Below, in pieces: positions 16,433 to 24,323 of a DNA stretch of 64,000 nucleotides. Within the stretch, counting starts at the first letter, position 1. Each line of letters starts with the position of its first letter. Made by a program: the position numbers and the translations under genes. Below the pieces are notes generated by a model, which was not told the origin of the DNA, made no database searches, and saw only the letters and a program-made list of their open reading frames with translations. This stretch comes from Alphaproteobacteria bacterium (GTDB lineage Bacteria; Pseudomonadota; Alphaproteobacteria; SMXP01). The stretch is from positions 36,324 through 100,323 of the forward strand of contig JANQPV010000052.1 in the NCBI GenBank assembly GCA_028285305.1. The letters run 5' to 3'.

Positions 16433-16684
16433 TTCTAGGAGCTTCGAAAGATAGCTGTTGTACGCGTCGATGGCCTCCCGCATTTCTGCTTGGTAGTCGT
16501 ACCGGTTATACACGGCAGCGATGCCGCTGACTTACTCTGATACTAGGAGGGCGACGATGTGGCCAAACGGTTAGGAGGTAGCAAGGGTCTTGGTAAAGAC
16601 CTCTTTTGGATTCCTCGGGCGCCAGTATGCGATTGCTGTTCTGAGCCTTCGTTGGTGCCTTGAGTGCGGCAGCGGCGACGTTTC
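16433..16684 (-). pseudogene. Internally deleted remnant of a tyrosine integrase
   Basis: This is a wreck of the same integrase type as 22731-23873. On the minus strand 16684-16540 matches residues 174-213 of the intact protein (LKAPTKAQNSNRILAPEE against LKATTRSQSRNRVLTPDE). Then 16535-16433 matches the last 35 residues, including VYNRYDYQAEM, with GCAGCGATGCCGCTGACTT shared as DNA. About 130 codons between these blocks and the whole N-terminal part are missing. It marks an older element end of the same integration family. Confidence 0.78.
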
Positions 16685-16697
16685 CAAGTGTCCTTGC

Positions 16698-16737
16698 CGC
16701 AGTCACTATTGCGGCGGTCGCCGCAATAGTGACTGCG
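16698..16737. repeat. Perfect 18-bp inverted repeat with 4-bp spacer
   Basis: CGCAGTCACTATTGCGGC and its exact complement flank GGTC. It is immediately beyond the integrase remnant and 220 bp upstream of the radical SAM gene. It could be a regulator-binding site, a hairpin terminator without T-run, or a recombination structure. Confidence 0.75.
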
Positions 16738-16958
16738 CCGTTAACAGCATATTTGTTTGGCAGTATCATGCTATCTGCAGTAGACGCCCTGACAGCCTTT
16801 TTTTGGCAACAGGCAGAACGCTTCTCGATTCTGCCATTTTGTCAGGGTTGTCGCCTGAACCTGTCGACCATACCTCCTTTTCGCGATAGCCAGGCCTAAG
16901 AAATGTGCTACCGTCTCGGGCTCAGTGACCGAACCGCCGGCCGAACGGAGGAGTAGTT

Positions 16959-17921
16959 ATGTCTGGAGCAATGGCGGGCACCGCCCTGCTCTCCGCACCG
17001 TATGTCGAATTTGAGCTAGATACGGTCGTCCTGACCGTCAACAACGACTGTAATCTTAAGTGCCCACACTGCTACCTGCAGTACACGCCAGCGGGGACAG
17101 AGACGATTATTCCTCAGGAAGTTATTGACGCGGTTCTGTCGTCATCCTGCCGGCACATTTGCATCGCAGGAAAAGAGCCGCTGGCCAATGCCCGATCCCG
17201 GGACATCGTGGAGGCCATCATCCTTGAGGCAAGCAAGCGGAACATATCGACTAGCCTGATCACAAACGGACTTCAGTTGCACAAACTCTCCTCAACAACT
17301 GTAAGCCAATTGTCCTGGGTCGATGTCAGTCTCGACGGCGGGCCTGCCACATACGGATCGTACCGCGGCGCAAGCTTCAATCAAGTGATGTCAAACATCC
17401 GTCGAGTCAGAACCTGTTCTGGCACTTCAGTTCGGATACTCAATACAATCTCTCATGAGAATCTAGAGCACATACCAGACATGGTTGATGTATTTCGCTT
17501 TGCAAACATCGACTTGATGCAGTTTTCGCCCTTTCAGGAAACGAAATCTCAGGGCGAGCAGTATACCACCATGGTCAGACCGGAAACGTTTTTCGAGGCA
17601 TTTTCAGATCTGAAAGTGGAGCCTGCAGATAGGATTGTTCTAGCCATTGATGCTCAATACGTAGCGAAATGCAATGCGCTCCCTCACGATATTGAATTGT
17701 TAGTGCGAAATTCCTCCAAGTACAGGATAGATTACACAAAAGAAGATCCCCTAATTAGGGGATTTATTAGAATTACCTATGATGGTCTAGTTCTTTCTCC
17801 TATTGATTCTTTAAATACGAAATACTATAGTTGTATCGGATCTGATTTAGGAAAAACTAGAATTGAGGAGCATTATAATAAACTCATTTCAGACAGAGAT
17901 TATGATGCTTTAGTCGCATAA
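16959..17921 (+). CDS. Radical SAM protein, first gene of island operon
   Basis: The 320-residue protein has the radical SAM cluster motif CNLKCPHC with cysteines at 31, 35 and 38, a GKEPL stretch in place of the usual GGEP, and SLITNGLQL and WVDVSLDGG as expected for the barrel strands. It should cleave S-adenosylmethionine with a 4Fe-4S cluster. There is no C-terminal SPASM cysteine cluster, so the substrate class is open. GGAGGAG five bases before the ATG is a strong ribosome-binding site. Its last 200 bases are much more AT-rich than the rest, a sign of mosaic foreign origin. The ABC transporter genes follow after 2 bases. Confidence 0.87.
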   Translation: MSGAMAGTALLSAPYVEFELDTVVLTVNNDCNLKCPHCYLQYTPAGTETIIPQEVIDAVLSSSCRHICIAGKEPLANARSRDIVEAIILEASKRNISTSLITNGLQLHKLSSTTVSQLSWVDVSLDGGPATYGSYRGASFNQVMSNIRRVRTCSGTSVRILNTISHENLEHIPDMVDVFRFANIDLMQFSPFQETKSQGEQYTTMVRPETFFEAFSDLKVEPADRIVLAIDAQYVAKCNALPHDIELLVRNSSKYRIDYTKEDPLIRGFIRITYDGLVLSPIDSLNTKYYSCIGSDLGKTRIEEHYNKLISDRDYDALVA

Positions 17922-17923
17922 AC

Positions 17924-18550
17924 ATGGAGACTAATAAATATATAGTTAATATTGAGGAGATGGATTTTGGGTATAATGATCTAAAGGTTTTTTCTTCTTT
18001 TTCGTTTTACTCAGAAAGTCGCGTAACGATCCTTAAGGGGCCGTCCGGTTGCGGAAAGACCACGTTGGTCAAGCTGTTATCTGGGGTGCTCGTTCCCCGG
18101 CACGTCAAAACCCTAAACGTTCCCAAAGAATCGACCGTGATCCTACAAAGTGATTCTCTGGCGCCGTGGCTAACAGGGTGGCAGAACTTACTCTATTTTG
18201 CGTGCACGGATCCGGATGACGTCCGACAGCACTCGCTTTTTCCGCTTATCGAAGCGTTTGTCGACCAGCTCGCGTGTCAGATGTCGTTTGGCCAGAGAAG
18301 AACTCTAGAGTTGGTACGGGCGTTTCTAGGCAGGCGCCACTTTCTCCTGCTCGATGAGCCTCTGAATTATCTCGATCGACCCCGAAGGAACCGCATTATT
18401 GAATACCTATCAGAACAGCTGCCGAAAACTGTTCGCGTTGTTCTCACCACACATTTGGATGGCGAAGAAGCGATAGCCGATTCAGATTGTTTTGAGTTTT
18501 TTGGCGAGCCGCCTCACGAAGGGCTTAACTTAGCAAAGAGAAGCATATGA
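17924..18550 (+). CDS. ABC transporter ATP-binding protein (NitT/TauT type)
   Basis: This short 208-residue ABC ATPase has Walker A GPSGCGKTT at 39-47, a Q-loop region (TVILQSDSLAPWLTGWQNL), a diverged signature MSFGQRRTLE in place of LSGGQ, and Walker B FLLLDEPLNYLD. It powers the permease encoded next, which overlaps its stop by 4 bp. The signature MSFGQ is common in importers of this class. The family usually exceeds 240 residues, so this one has lost C-terminal extras. Confidence 0.88.
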   Translation: METNKYIVNIEEMDFGYNDLKVFSSFSFYSESRVTILKGPSGCGKTTLVKLLSGVLVPRHVKTLNVPKESTVILQSDSLAPWLTGWQNLLYFACTDPDDVRQHSLFPLIEAFVDQLACQMSFGQRRTLELVRAFLGRRHFLLLDEPLNYLDRPRRNRIIEYLSEQLPKTVRVVLTTHLDGEEAIADSDCFEFFGEPPHEGLNLAKRSI

Positions 18551-19284
18551 CGTGGCGCGTGGTAGCTAGAGTAGTATCTGCATTGCTGTTGGTACTCATT
18601 TGGCTTGGCGTTAAGGAGCTTTTCTCAGTTCCGGATCGCTACTTGCCGTCGCTTTGGATGGTGGCTGAGGCGGTTGCTGACGTCGGTCCCGACCTCCTTT
18701 TGCACGCTGGAGCTACCAGTGTTCGGGTCGTTGCGGGGTTCCTAGGCGGCGTCCTTTTGGGAGTCGTTGCTTGCCTAGTCGCCTACCGATTCGGGGCGCT
18801 GAACTTTTTAATGCCCTCGATCAATGCGCTAAGAGCGGTGCCACCCGTCGCGCTTCTTCCGTTCTTCTTGCTGTGGTTCGGATTCACCGAGGTCGGACGT
18901 ATAGTCCTTTTGCTGGTGGGACTTGGCGTAAATGTGTTCGTAGCGTCGGCCGAGGTTGTCGGGAACCCGAGTGAATCGGACAGAATCCTGTTTCGGTCGT
19001 TTCCTGTGCGGCCAGCAGGGCTTGCATGGTACTTTTGGTTGCCAAGAATCTTGGAGTCGTTACTGCCGACCTTGCGTTTTGGTCTCTCAATGCTGATAGG
19101 CCTAGTCGTAATTGCGGAAATGTTGGGGGCTCAATCAGGGTTAGGGTATCTAATACAAACTTCGAGATCCACGTTCTCGTTGGACGTTATTCTTCTATCT
19201 AGTGCTTTACTTGGATTTATTACTATTGTTTCGGACAGAGTTTTGCAGATCTTGTGGCGCCATGTTACATTTTGGAAGACATAA
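18547..19284 (+). CDS. ABC transporter permease (TauC/SsuC type)
   Basis: This 245-residue protein has about six membrane segments and the typical opening LLVLIWLGVKELFSVPDRYLPS of TauC/SsuC/ThiX permeases, with a coupling loop around LRAVPPVALLPFFLLWFG. It forms the inner-membrane channel of the importer. It overlaps the ATPase gene by 4 bp and precedes the binding-protein gene by 2 bp. Confidence 0.88.
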   Translation: MTWRVVARVVSALLLVLIWLGVKELFSVPDRYLPSLWMVAEAVADVGPDLLLHAGATSVRVVAGFLGGVLLGVVACLVAYRFGALNFLMPSINALRAVPPVALLPFFLLWFGFTEVGRIVLLLVGLGVNVFVASAEVVGNPSESDRILFRSFPVRPAGLAWYFWLPRILESLLPTLRFGLSMLIGLVVIAEMLGAQSGLGYLIQTSRSTFSLDVILLSSALLGFITIVSDRVLQILWRHVTFWKT

Positions 19285-19286
19285 CC

Positions 19287-20342
19287 ATGAAATCCCAACG
19301 TAGAATAATTTATTTCATTCTCGGCATTGCCGCAATTCTTGTGGTTGGTTCGATTGTTGCCTCTGTGACAACAGAGAGTGACGGTCCAGATCAGCCGCTC
19401 CGCGTCGCGATCTCTCCGTATCAAGACATTGCGATGCTGGTAAATGTCGACCATCTCGGACTCGAACAGAAGTACGGAACAGAAATTGAACTCGTGACGC
19501 TGGGTTGGGAGGAGATACTCCCCGCAGTCGCGAGTGCAGGGCCTGGGGTTGACGTCGGATTTGGTGGTTACATCGAGTACCTTACTAAGTATGAGAACAT
19601 AAATGCGGGTTCGTCAGACCCGGTACTATTTATCTATCCGCTATACGTGTTTAAGGGCGGTGCATTTGTCACGTTTGACGATGAAGTGCCTGAACTCAAT
19701 CGAACGAATATTCAGGATAGCCCCGTCGTTCAAGAATTCCTGTCGTATCGCTTTGGTGCACAACAGTATTCTGTCTACGAAATGATGCTAGCCCATATCG
19801 CAGGGTTGGCGGGAGTTCCCTTTGATTCGCTAAACGTGGTTGACACCCCGCTTGATCAAGGGTTTCTGGCAGCCCGTGCTGGCAGCATCGACATTGCCGA
19901 AGCCGGCCTTACCCAACTTACAGAGACAATACGAATGGGGGGCCGCAGCGTGGTCACTATGGAGGACATTGGATTTGCCGACCTAACTGGCTTCATTGTT
20001 AAGAAGAGCGTCTATGAGGCGCGAAAAGGCGACGTCCACAATTTGGTCCGTATGTGGTTCGACAGCGTCGATTATGTATTCGCTGATATAGATCAGAATT
20101 CCCAGGTCAGCCGTGATTATCTGACTCGAACGGCGTCAACGCGTTACTCACTAGACGAGTACAAGAGCGCTCTGTCGCAAGAGTACCTACCGCGTACGCT
20201 TTCGGAGGCTAATTCTGCGTTTCTCAATCAGAACGGGCCCTATTCGTACGAGAGGATTGGCCGGACCGTCGCAGATTACTTGATGAGGAGAGGCATCGTC
20301 TCAGCGCCACCTGTGCTTCCAAAGATCGAGAAAATTGAGTGA
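19287..20342 (+). CDS. ABC transporter substrate-binding protein (NMT1/TauA-like)
   Basis: I start at ATG 19287 (MKSQRRIIYF), 2 bases after the permease stop; the 11 extra upstream codons overlap the permease. The 351-residue protein has an N-terminal hydrophobic anchor (IIYFILGIAAILVVGSIVAS) without a lipobox. A binding-protein domain follows: LRVAISPYQDIAMLVNVD, the VDVGFGG stretch and GGRSVVTMED. Such proteins bind small organic molecules in the periplasm (sulfonates, pyrimidines, riboflavin and others); which one is not evident here. The uncleaved-looking anchor would tether it to the inner membrane. Confidence 0.83.
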   Translation: MKSQRRIIYFILGIAAILVVGSIVASVTTESDGPDQPLRVAISPYQDIAMLVNVDHLGLEQKYGTEIELVTLGWEEILPAVASAGPGVDVGFGGYIEYLTKYENINAGSSDPVLFIYPLYVFKGGAFVTFDDEVPELNRTNIQDSPVVQEFLSYRFGAQQYSVYEMMLAHIAGLAGVPFDSLNVVDTPLDQGFLAARAGSIDIAEAGLTQLTETIRMGGRSVVTMEDIGFADLTGFIVKKSVYEARKGDVHNLVRMWFDSVDYVFADIDQNSQVSRDYLTRTASTRYSLDEYKSALSQEYLPRTLSEANSAFLNQNGPYSYERIGRTVADYLMRRGIVSAPPVLPKIEKIE

Positions 20343-20419
20343 GTCGGTGACCTATGGGTATCAGACCTCGCTGAATGCGTAACAATCTCAAACCAGTATT
20401 TATCTTGCGCGGAAAGTGA

Positions 20420-21445
20420 ATGACCTCCCCTAGCGATGCTCTCCAGGCCCTCGGTTCAGACATCGGGAAATGGGTGTTTCACTACCCGGTGTACATAAAC
20501 ACTTTTTGCCTAGCCTACCACTTGGCAGAGCTGCTTGATGGACGGGTAGAGAACATGAGACACTATCTTGTTCCACATGATTGGAGTCAGGGGATCCCAC
20601 ATTTTCTACACACAGCGGATGTGGAGTTTTTTATTGCGACAGAGCCGATGATCGAAGAAGTCCGAGAGCAAACTAATTGCGTGGAAGGTCGTGAATTCAC
20701 CAAGTACAGAGTCGGTAGCATATTTGTAAACCGAGCAAGATTAAAACGAACACTCGATCATGAATTGTCGGATATCCAGGATATTGAAAGCTTAGAAGCT
20801 CTGGTTCGCCTACTATTAAGTATTAGAAACATAAAAGATCTTATAGTCATTACAGACGTCCCTCAATCGGCTCGATTATTTGCAGAGGAGTTAGAAAAAC
20901 TATTTGCAAAATTTTCAACGTCAGGAAGCTCGGTAAAGAATATTACTATCCGTATCAGAGGGTACTGGCAAAGGGACATGACCGACCTCTTTGAGCGAAT
21001 TATCCCCAAGATTTACCTCTTTAGCGCGCCCATAGCAGCCATATTTGAAGATCGCAGGGCACGTTACATACCCATCGACATTGATAAGTCTGTTCCCAAC
21101 ATACCCACGTTTGTTGCTGCACGATATGCGGCCGACATTGAAGACATTGAGGTCCAGAAGATGCTGGACTGTATTGAAACATACTACAAGAATCTCTTCG
21201 ATGCAGCAGCCGATGCTGTCCGCTGCAACAGCGTCCCTAAATGGGCAAAAAACCTGAGCTGCTACTATGGCCGGCATGCGGAATCCTCTAGGCAGATGAA
21301 TCCATTTTCGCAATTTGGCGCTTTACTCTCGGACGATGGGCATCCAACCAATGTCAAAGCTAGAGATCTCGAATATCTGAAGATACTTGATCGGCACCAT
21401 GGTCGCCTAGCTGATGTTGGAAACACTGCACAAGATCAGCTGTAG
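20420..21445 (+). CDS. Unrecognised soluble protein in the radical SAM/ABC operon
   Basis: The 341-residue protein has no signal peptide and no membrane segment. Its start (WVFHYPVYINTFCLAYHLAE, then DVEFFIATEPMIEEV) is faintly like a substrate-binding-protein core, so it might be a cytoplasmic ligand-sensing version, but I cannot assign a family. Later stretches include DLIVITDVPQSARLFAEEL and a helical C-terminus. GGAAAG lies 4 bases before the ATG. It follows the binding-protein gene by 77 bases and precedes DUF2971 by 11, so it belongs to the same operon. Base composition around 20.8-20.9 kb is locally AT-rich. Confidence 0.7.
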   Translation: MTSPSDALQALGSDIGKWVFHYPVYINTFCLAYHLAELLDGRVENMRHYLVPHDWSQGIPHFLHTADVEFFIATEPMIEEVREQTNCVEGREFTKYRVGSIFVNRARLKRTLDHELSDIQDIESLEALVRLLLSIRNIKDLIVITDVPQSARLFAEELEKLFAKFSTSGSSVKNITIRIRGYWQRDMTDLFERIIPKIYLFSAPIAAIFEDRRARYIPIDIDKSVPNIPTFVAARYAADIEDIEVQKMLDCIETYYKNLFDAAADAVRCNSVPKWAKNLSCYYGRHAESSRQMNPFSQFGALLSDDGHPTNVKARDLEYLKILDRHHGRLADVGNTAQDQL

Positions 21446-21456
21446 CGTCGTATGCC

Positions 21457-22584
21457 ATGACAAGTTCTCCGACACCAAAAATGCACGAGCTGTGCCAATC
21501 TGCTTGTGGTCTAAAAAAGAGAATAAAGGAGATCTTTTTCAGTCATGCGAGAAAAGAAAATAGTAGGGAGGCTATAGAAAATACCGAGAGTTTTATTTCA
21601 CATTTTACCACCTTAGATGGATTTATGAAAATCTGTAAATCCTCTCTCTGTAAAAGTAAGAAGAAAATGCCCGAAGGTCTAAGGCTATTTCTTTCGGATA
21701 CCACGTACCTAAACGATCCCTTTGAAGGTGACGCCCTGTATGAGTATTTGGATTCGGTACCCGATAGGAGCGCCGAACATCAAAGAGAGCGGAATTCTAT
21801 ACGCGAAGAGTTCTCGCCACTGGAGTTCCATCAAAAACAGGATTCCTACTCTCTGAATAGAAGTGAAGCAGACGAGATCCTGGACTTTCTAGAACGCCTT
21901 GGCGTCAAAGGGACAGCGGCCAAAAGCAATGGGAATACCGCTATAAATGAACGAATTTTCGTCTGCTCTTTTACGTCTCGGGATGACTACCTAGACCTTT
22001 GGAGAGCCTACGGTAACGATGGGAATGGTGTGTGCCTCTCAATGAAGGCTGGCGAAAGCATCAAACGACTAGAGAATTACGGCGAGCCGCCGCGCAATCC
22101 CGACTATCAACTCTATCGCGTTGCATACGACAACGCCGAGAAGGCTCGTACATGGCTACAACTCCTACCGCGTATCCGCGAAATCGTCAGACTGGTGAAA
22201 GATGATCAGGGCCTCGACTGGAGCAATGTTCAGGCAGAAATTTTGTCGGATTTGACGATGCTTAGTCATCTGTACAAACATGAACAGTACAGTTCAGAGG
22301 GTGAGGTTCGCCTGATTAGAAAAGCCCATATTGCGGACTCGAATGTCCTATTCAAATCCAAAAACAAAAAAACGCCGGAACATCTTCACGTAGATGTAAC
22401 AGGAAATAGAGTCTTCAGCTATTCTCCGCCATTCTTTTTTGGGAACAGCGTCAACAGTAGACTGATCATCGGCCCAAAGGTCCCCGACGGAAAGAGACTG
22501 AGAGTTACGCTCTCTGCATATCTTAAGACCCTCTGGCCAAAAAAAACACCACGGGTGGAACTGTCGACCGTTCCCTACCAATGA
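21457..22584 (+). CDS. DUF2971 family protein
   Basis: The 375-residue protein carries the hallmarks of DUF2971: YLNDPFEG near residue 86, FVCSFTSRDDYLDLWRAYG with NGVCL, and HEQYSSEGEVRLI. DUF2971 proteins are frequent in phage-defence islands and several occur with abortive-infection genes, but no biochemical activity is firmly established to my knowledge. It is the last gene of the operon and would be the candidate effector or stress-response partner of the radical SAM/transport genes. The N-terminal 50 residues are lysine-rich and specific to this protein. Confidence 0.8.
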   Translation: MTSSPTPKMHELCQSACGLKKRIKEIFFSHARKENSREAIENTESFISHFTTLDGFMKICKSSLCKSKKKMPEGLRLFLSDTTYLNDPFEGDALYEYLDSVPDRSAEHQRERNSIREEFSPLEFHQKQDSYSLNRSEADEILDFLERLGVKGTAAKSNGNTAINERIFVCSFTSRDDYLDLWRAYGNDGNGVCLSMKAGESIKRLENYGEPPRNPDYQLYRVAYDNAEKARTWLQLLPRIREIVRLVKDDQGLDWSNVQAEILSDLTMLSHLYKHEQYSSEGEVRLIRKAHIADSNVLFKSKNKKTPEHLHVDVTGNRVFSYSPPFFFGNSVNSRLIIGPKVPDGKRLRVTLSAYLKTLWPKKTPRVELSTVPYQ

Positions 22585-22730
22585 GTTCGACCCCTCAGGC
22601 ACTTGTAGGATGCTGTCGGAACGGCTCGACACCATAGCGCCCTCTAAGAGGGCTGGGCACGTCCCAAACCATCCACCACATTGTCGTCCGTTATAGATAA
22701 CCGTGCCGTGCAATGACGTCGGAGTTCCCT

Positions 22731-23873
22731 CTAAGGACCGCTCTCCAGGAGCTTCAAGAGGTAATTGTTATACGCGTCAGTGGCTTCCCGCATCTCTGCC
22801 TGGTAGTCGTACCGGTTATAGACGGCAGCGATGCCGCTGACTTGCCCCGACACGTGATTGAGATGCTTTTCGGTGATGTGAATGGGGACGCCCAGCATGG
22901 CGAGCGTGGAGCTAAATGTGCGCCTGAGATCATGAAGCGTATAGGGATTCACGTTCTCTAGCGTTTCGTCGAACGCCTTCTTCGCTTTTCCCCAGCCGTT
23001 GAATACGCTGGTTTCTTTGCCTCGCACATGATCCCGGCTTGCAGGAAAGATGAACTCACTTTGCTTGCACTCGGGAGGGATGCTCTCAAGGACGCGCCGC
23101 GCAAGCATACCGATGGGAAAGCGATGTTCGACACCGTTCTTGGCGATATCGCTGGGAATGGTAATGGTGTCATGCTCGACATATTCCCATTTGAGCGAGG
23201 CGATTTCTCCGCGTCGCTGGCCTGTCAGAGCCAGCAGGGCGACGATGTGACCGTAAGGATAGGCGGTACTAAGGGCTTTGCCGAGAACCTCTTTGAGTTC
23301 ATCGGGAGTCAACACGCGATTGCGGCTTTGTGATCTGGTCGTTGCTTTGAGGGCAGTGAGCGGCGACATGTTGATCAGCCCTTGGCCTGCGCACCAAGAG
23401 AAGAACACCTTGACCGCCACTAGCGCATGCGCACGCTCGGAGGGCGCGTCGATCTTTTCGAGCTCGTGGACCACGGCGGCTTTTGTGATTGTGCCGATCT
23501 TCTGCGCTCCGAAGGGAAAGTGCTTGATGAGGCGTTTGTAGTCGTTAACCGTGCGCGGCCGGTTCTTCTCTTCACACGCCTTGAGCCATTTGTCCTTGGC
23601 CGTATTGAACGACACGGAGGGCGCTTGGTAGGTGCCGAGTGTCTTTTCGGAAAGGATGCGCCGTGCTTCCGTTCGGGCATCTTTGAGCTTAATGGCCGGG
23701 TAGCGTCCGATCTTGTGACGCTTCCCGCTGTTCACGAGGACGATGAACGTGCGAGCGCCCCCCGGCGAGAGGCGAATACCCAGCCCCTTACAGCTCCCGT
23801 CCCAGTGTGTGACGGTGCCACTTTCAGGAAGCGGGAAACGCTTGATCGCGATATCGGTCAGATTTTTTGGCAC
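22731..23873 (-). CDS. Tyrosine integrase of the tRNA-Phe island
   Basis: The 380-residue protein is a P4/CP4-57-like integrase: an N-terminal DUF4102-like part (MPKNLTDIAIKRFPLP, GLGIRLSPGGARTFIV), a SAM-like core-binding domain, and the catalytic domain. The conserved residues are R220/R221 (TGQRRGE), K245, H314 and R317 (HDLRRTF), H340 (HLNH) and the tyrosine in VYNRYDY. It starts at GTG 23873 behind GGAGG. The start lies 130 bp from the tRNA-Phe 3' fragment at 24005, as expected for an integrase next to its attachment site. A broken relative lies at 16433-16684. Confidence 0.92.
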   Translation of the reverse strand: MPKNLTDIAIKRFPLPESGTVTHWDGSCKGLGIRLSPGGARTFIVLVNSGKRHKIGRYPAIKLKDARTEARRILSEKTLGTYQAPSVSFNTAKDKWLKACEEKNRPRTVNDYKRLIKHFPFGAQKIGTITKAAVVHELEKIDAPSERAHALVAVKVFFSWCAGQGLINMSPLTALKATTRSQSRNRVLTPDELKEVLGKALSTAYPYGHIVALLALTGQRRGEIASLKWEYVEHDTITIPSDIAKNGVEHRFPIGMLARRVLESIPPECKQSEFIFPASRDHVRGKETSVFNGWGKAKKAFDETLENVNPYTLHDLRRTFSSTLAMLGVPIHITEKHLNHVSGQVSGIAAVYNRYDYQAEMREATDAYNNYLLKLLESGP

Positions 23874-24004
23874 CGTTTTGGCACCTCCGAGGGTGGTGTT
23901 TGGAGGTTCAGCTACGAGACACCACTATACAAAAAATAGCGGATTCCTGGGAGTTTTTTCTTGGAAACGAGCGCTATGTTACCCCATTTGACACGCGGAT
24001 TTCT

Positions 24005-24045
24005 GACTGAAAATCCGCGTGTCGGTGGTTCGATTCCGCCCCTGG
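24005..24045 (+). other. tRNA-Phe 3' fragment, probable attachment site (att)
   Basis: GACTGAAAATCCGCGTGTCG followed by GTGGTTCGATTCCGCC and CCTGG is the 3' half of a bacterial tRNA-Phe, from the anticodon loop (CTGAAAA, anticodon GAA) through the T arm into the acceptor stem. The 5' half is absent: upstream sequence does not pair to form a D arm or acceptor stem. Integrases that use tRNA genes leave exactly such a duplicate at one end. It separates the island (left) from the catabolic region (right). The intact tRNA-Phe must be elsewhere. Confidence 0.78.
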
Positions 24046-24097
24046 AATCAAACTACCGGCGGTCTCGGCGCGGCGGCAGGTTGGGGACTATACTCAA

Positions 24098-24183
24098 CTA
24101 CTCGAACGCACCTGTTTCGAGCTCCTTGACATCGACACCGCGGGAAAAGAATTTCCCTTCACCGAAGAGAACGATTGTCGATG
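24098..24183 (-). pseudogene. Remnant of an enoyl-CoA hydratase-like gene
   Basis: On the minus strand this piece reads TIVLFGEGKFFSRGVDVKEL and ends shortly after at a stop. It resembles the segment around the oxyanion loop of crotonases (VVL-G-G-AFSAG-DLKE). It has no start and is cut off at the inverted repeat 24172-24202. A further frame to about 24310 (IASSIAPVNALPHEMRMVL) is unassigned. Confidence 0.4.
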
Positions 24184-24202
24184 CAAAGTGCATCGACAAT
24201 CG
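24172..24202. repeat. 14-bp perfect inverted repeat
   Basis: CGATTGTCGATGCA and its complement flank AAG. It lies at the broken end of the crotonase-like remnant, between the tRNA-Phe fragment and the thiolase stop, and may mark a rearrangement joint or a hairpin terminator. Confidence 0.6.
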
Positions 24203-24323
24203 CCGCTTTAAGCACCATCCGCATTTCGTGCGGCAACGCATTCACCGGCGCGATCGAGGACGCAATGATCGCAATGTCGTCAACAACGCGGGTATTTGCA
24301 TGTATGCCAAAGCCCTCTTTTCT

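Noticed and set aside
16660..16899. 79-codon alanine-rich, membrane-like frame
   Set aside because: Its hydrophobic character comes from translating the 18-bp inverted repeat. It overlaps the integrase remnant and has only a weak TTG start.
24005..24050. Complete tRNA gene
   Set aside because: Only the 3' half is present; no D arm or 5' acceptor strand pairs with it, so it is an attachment-site fragment.
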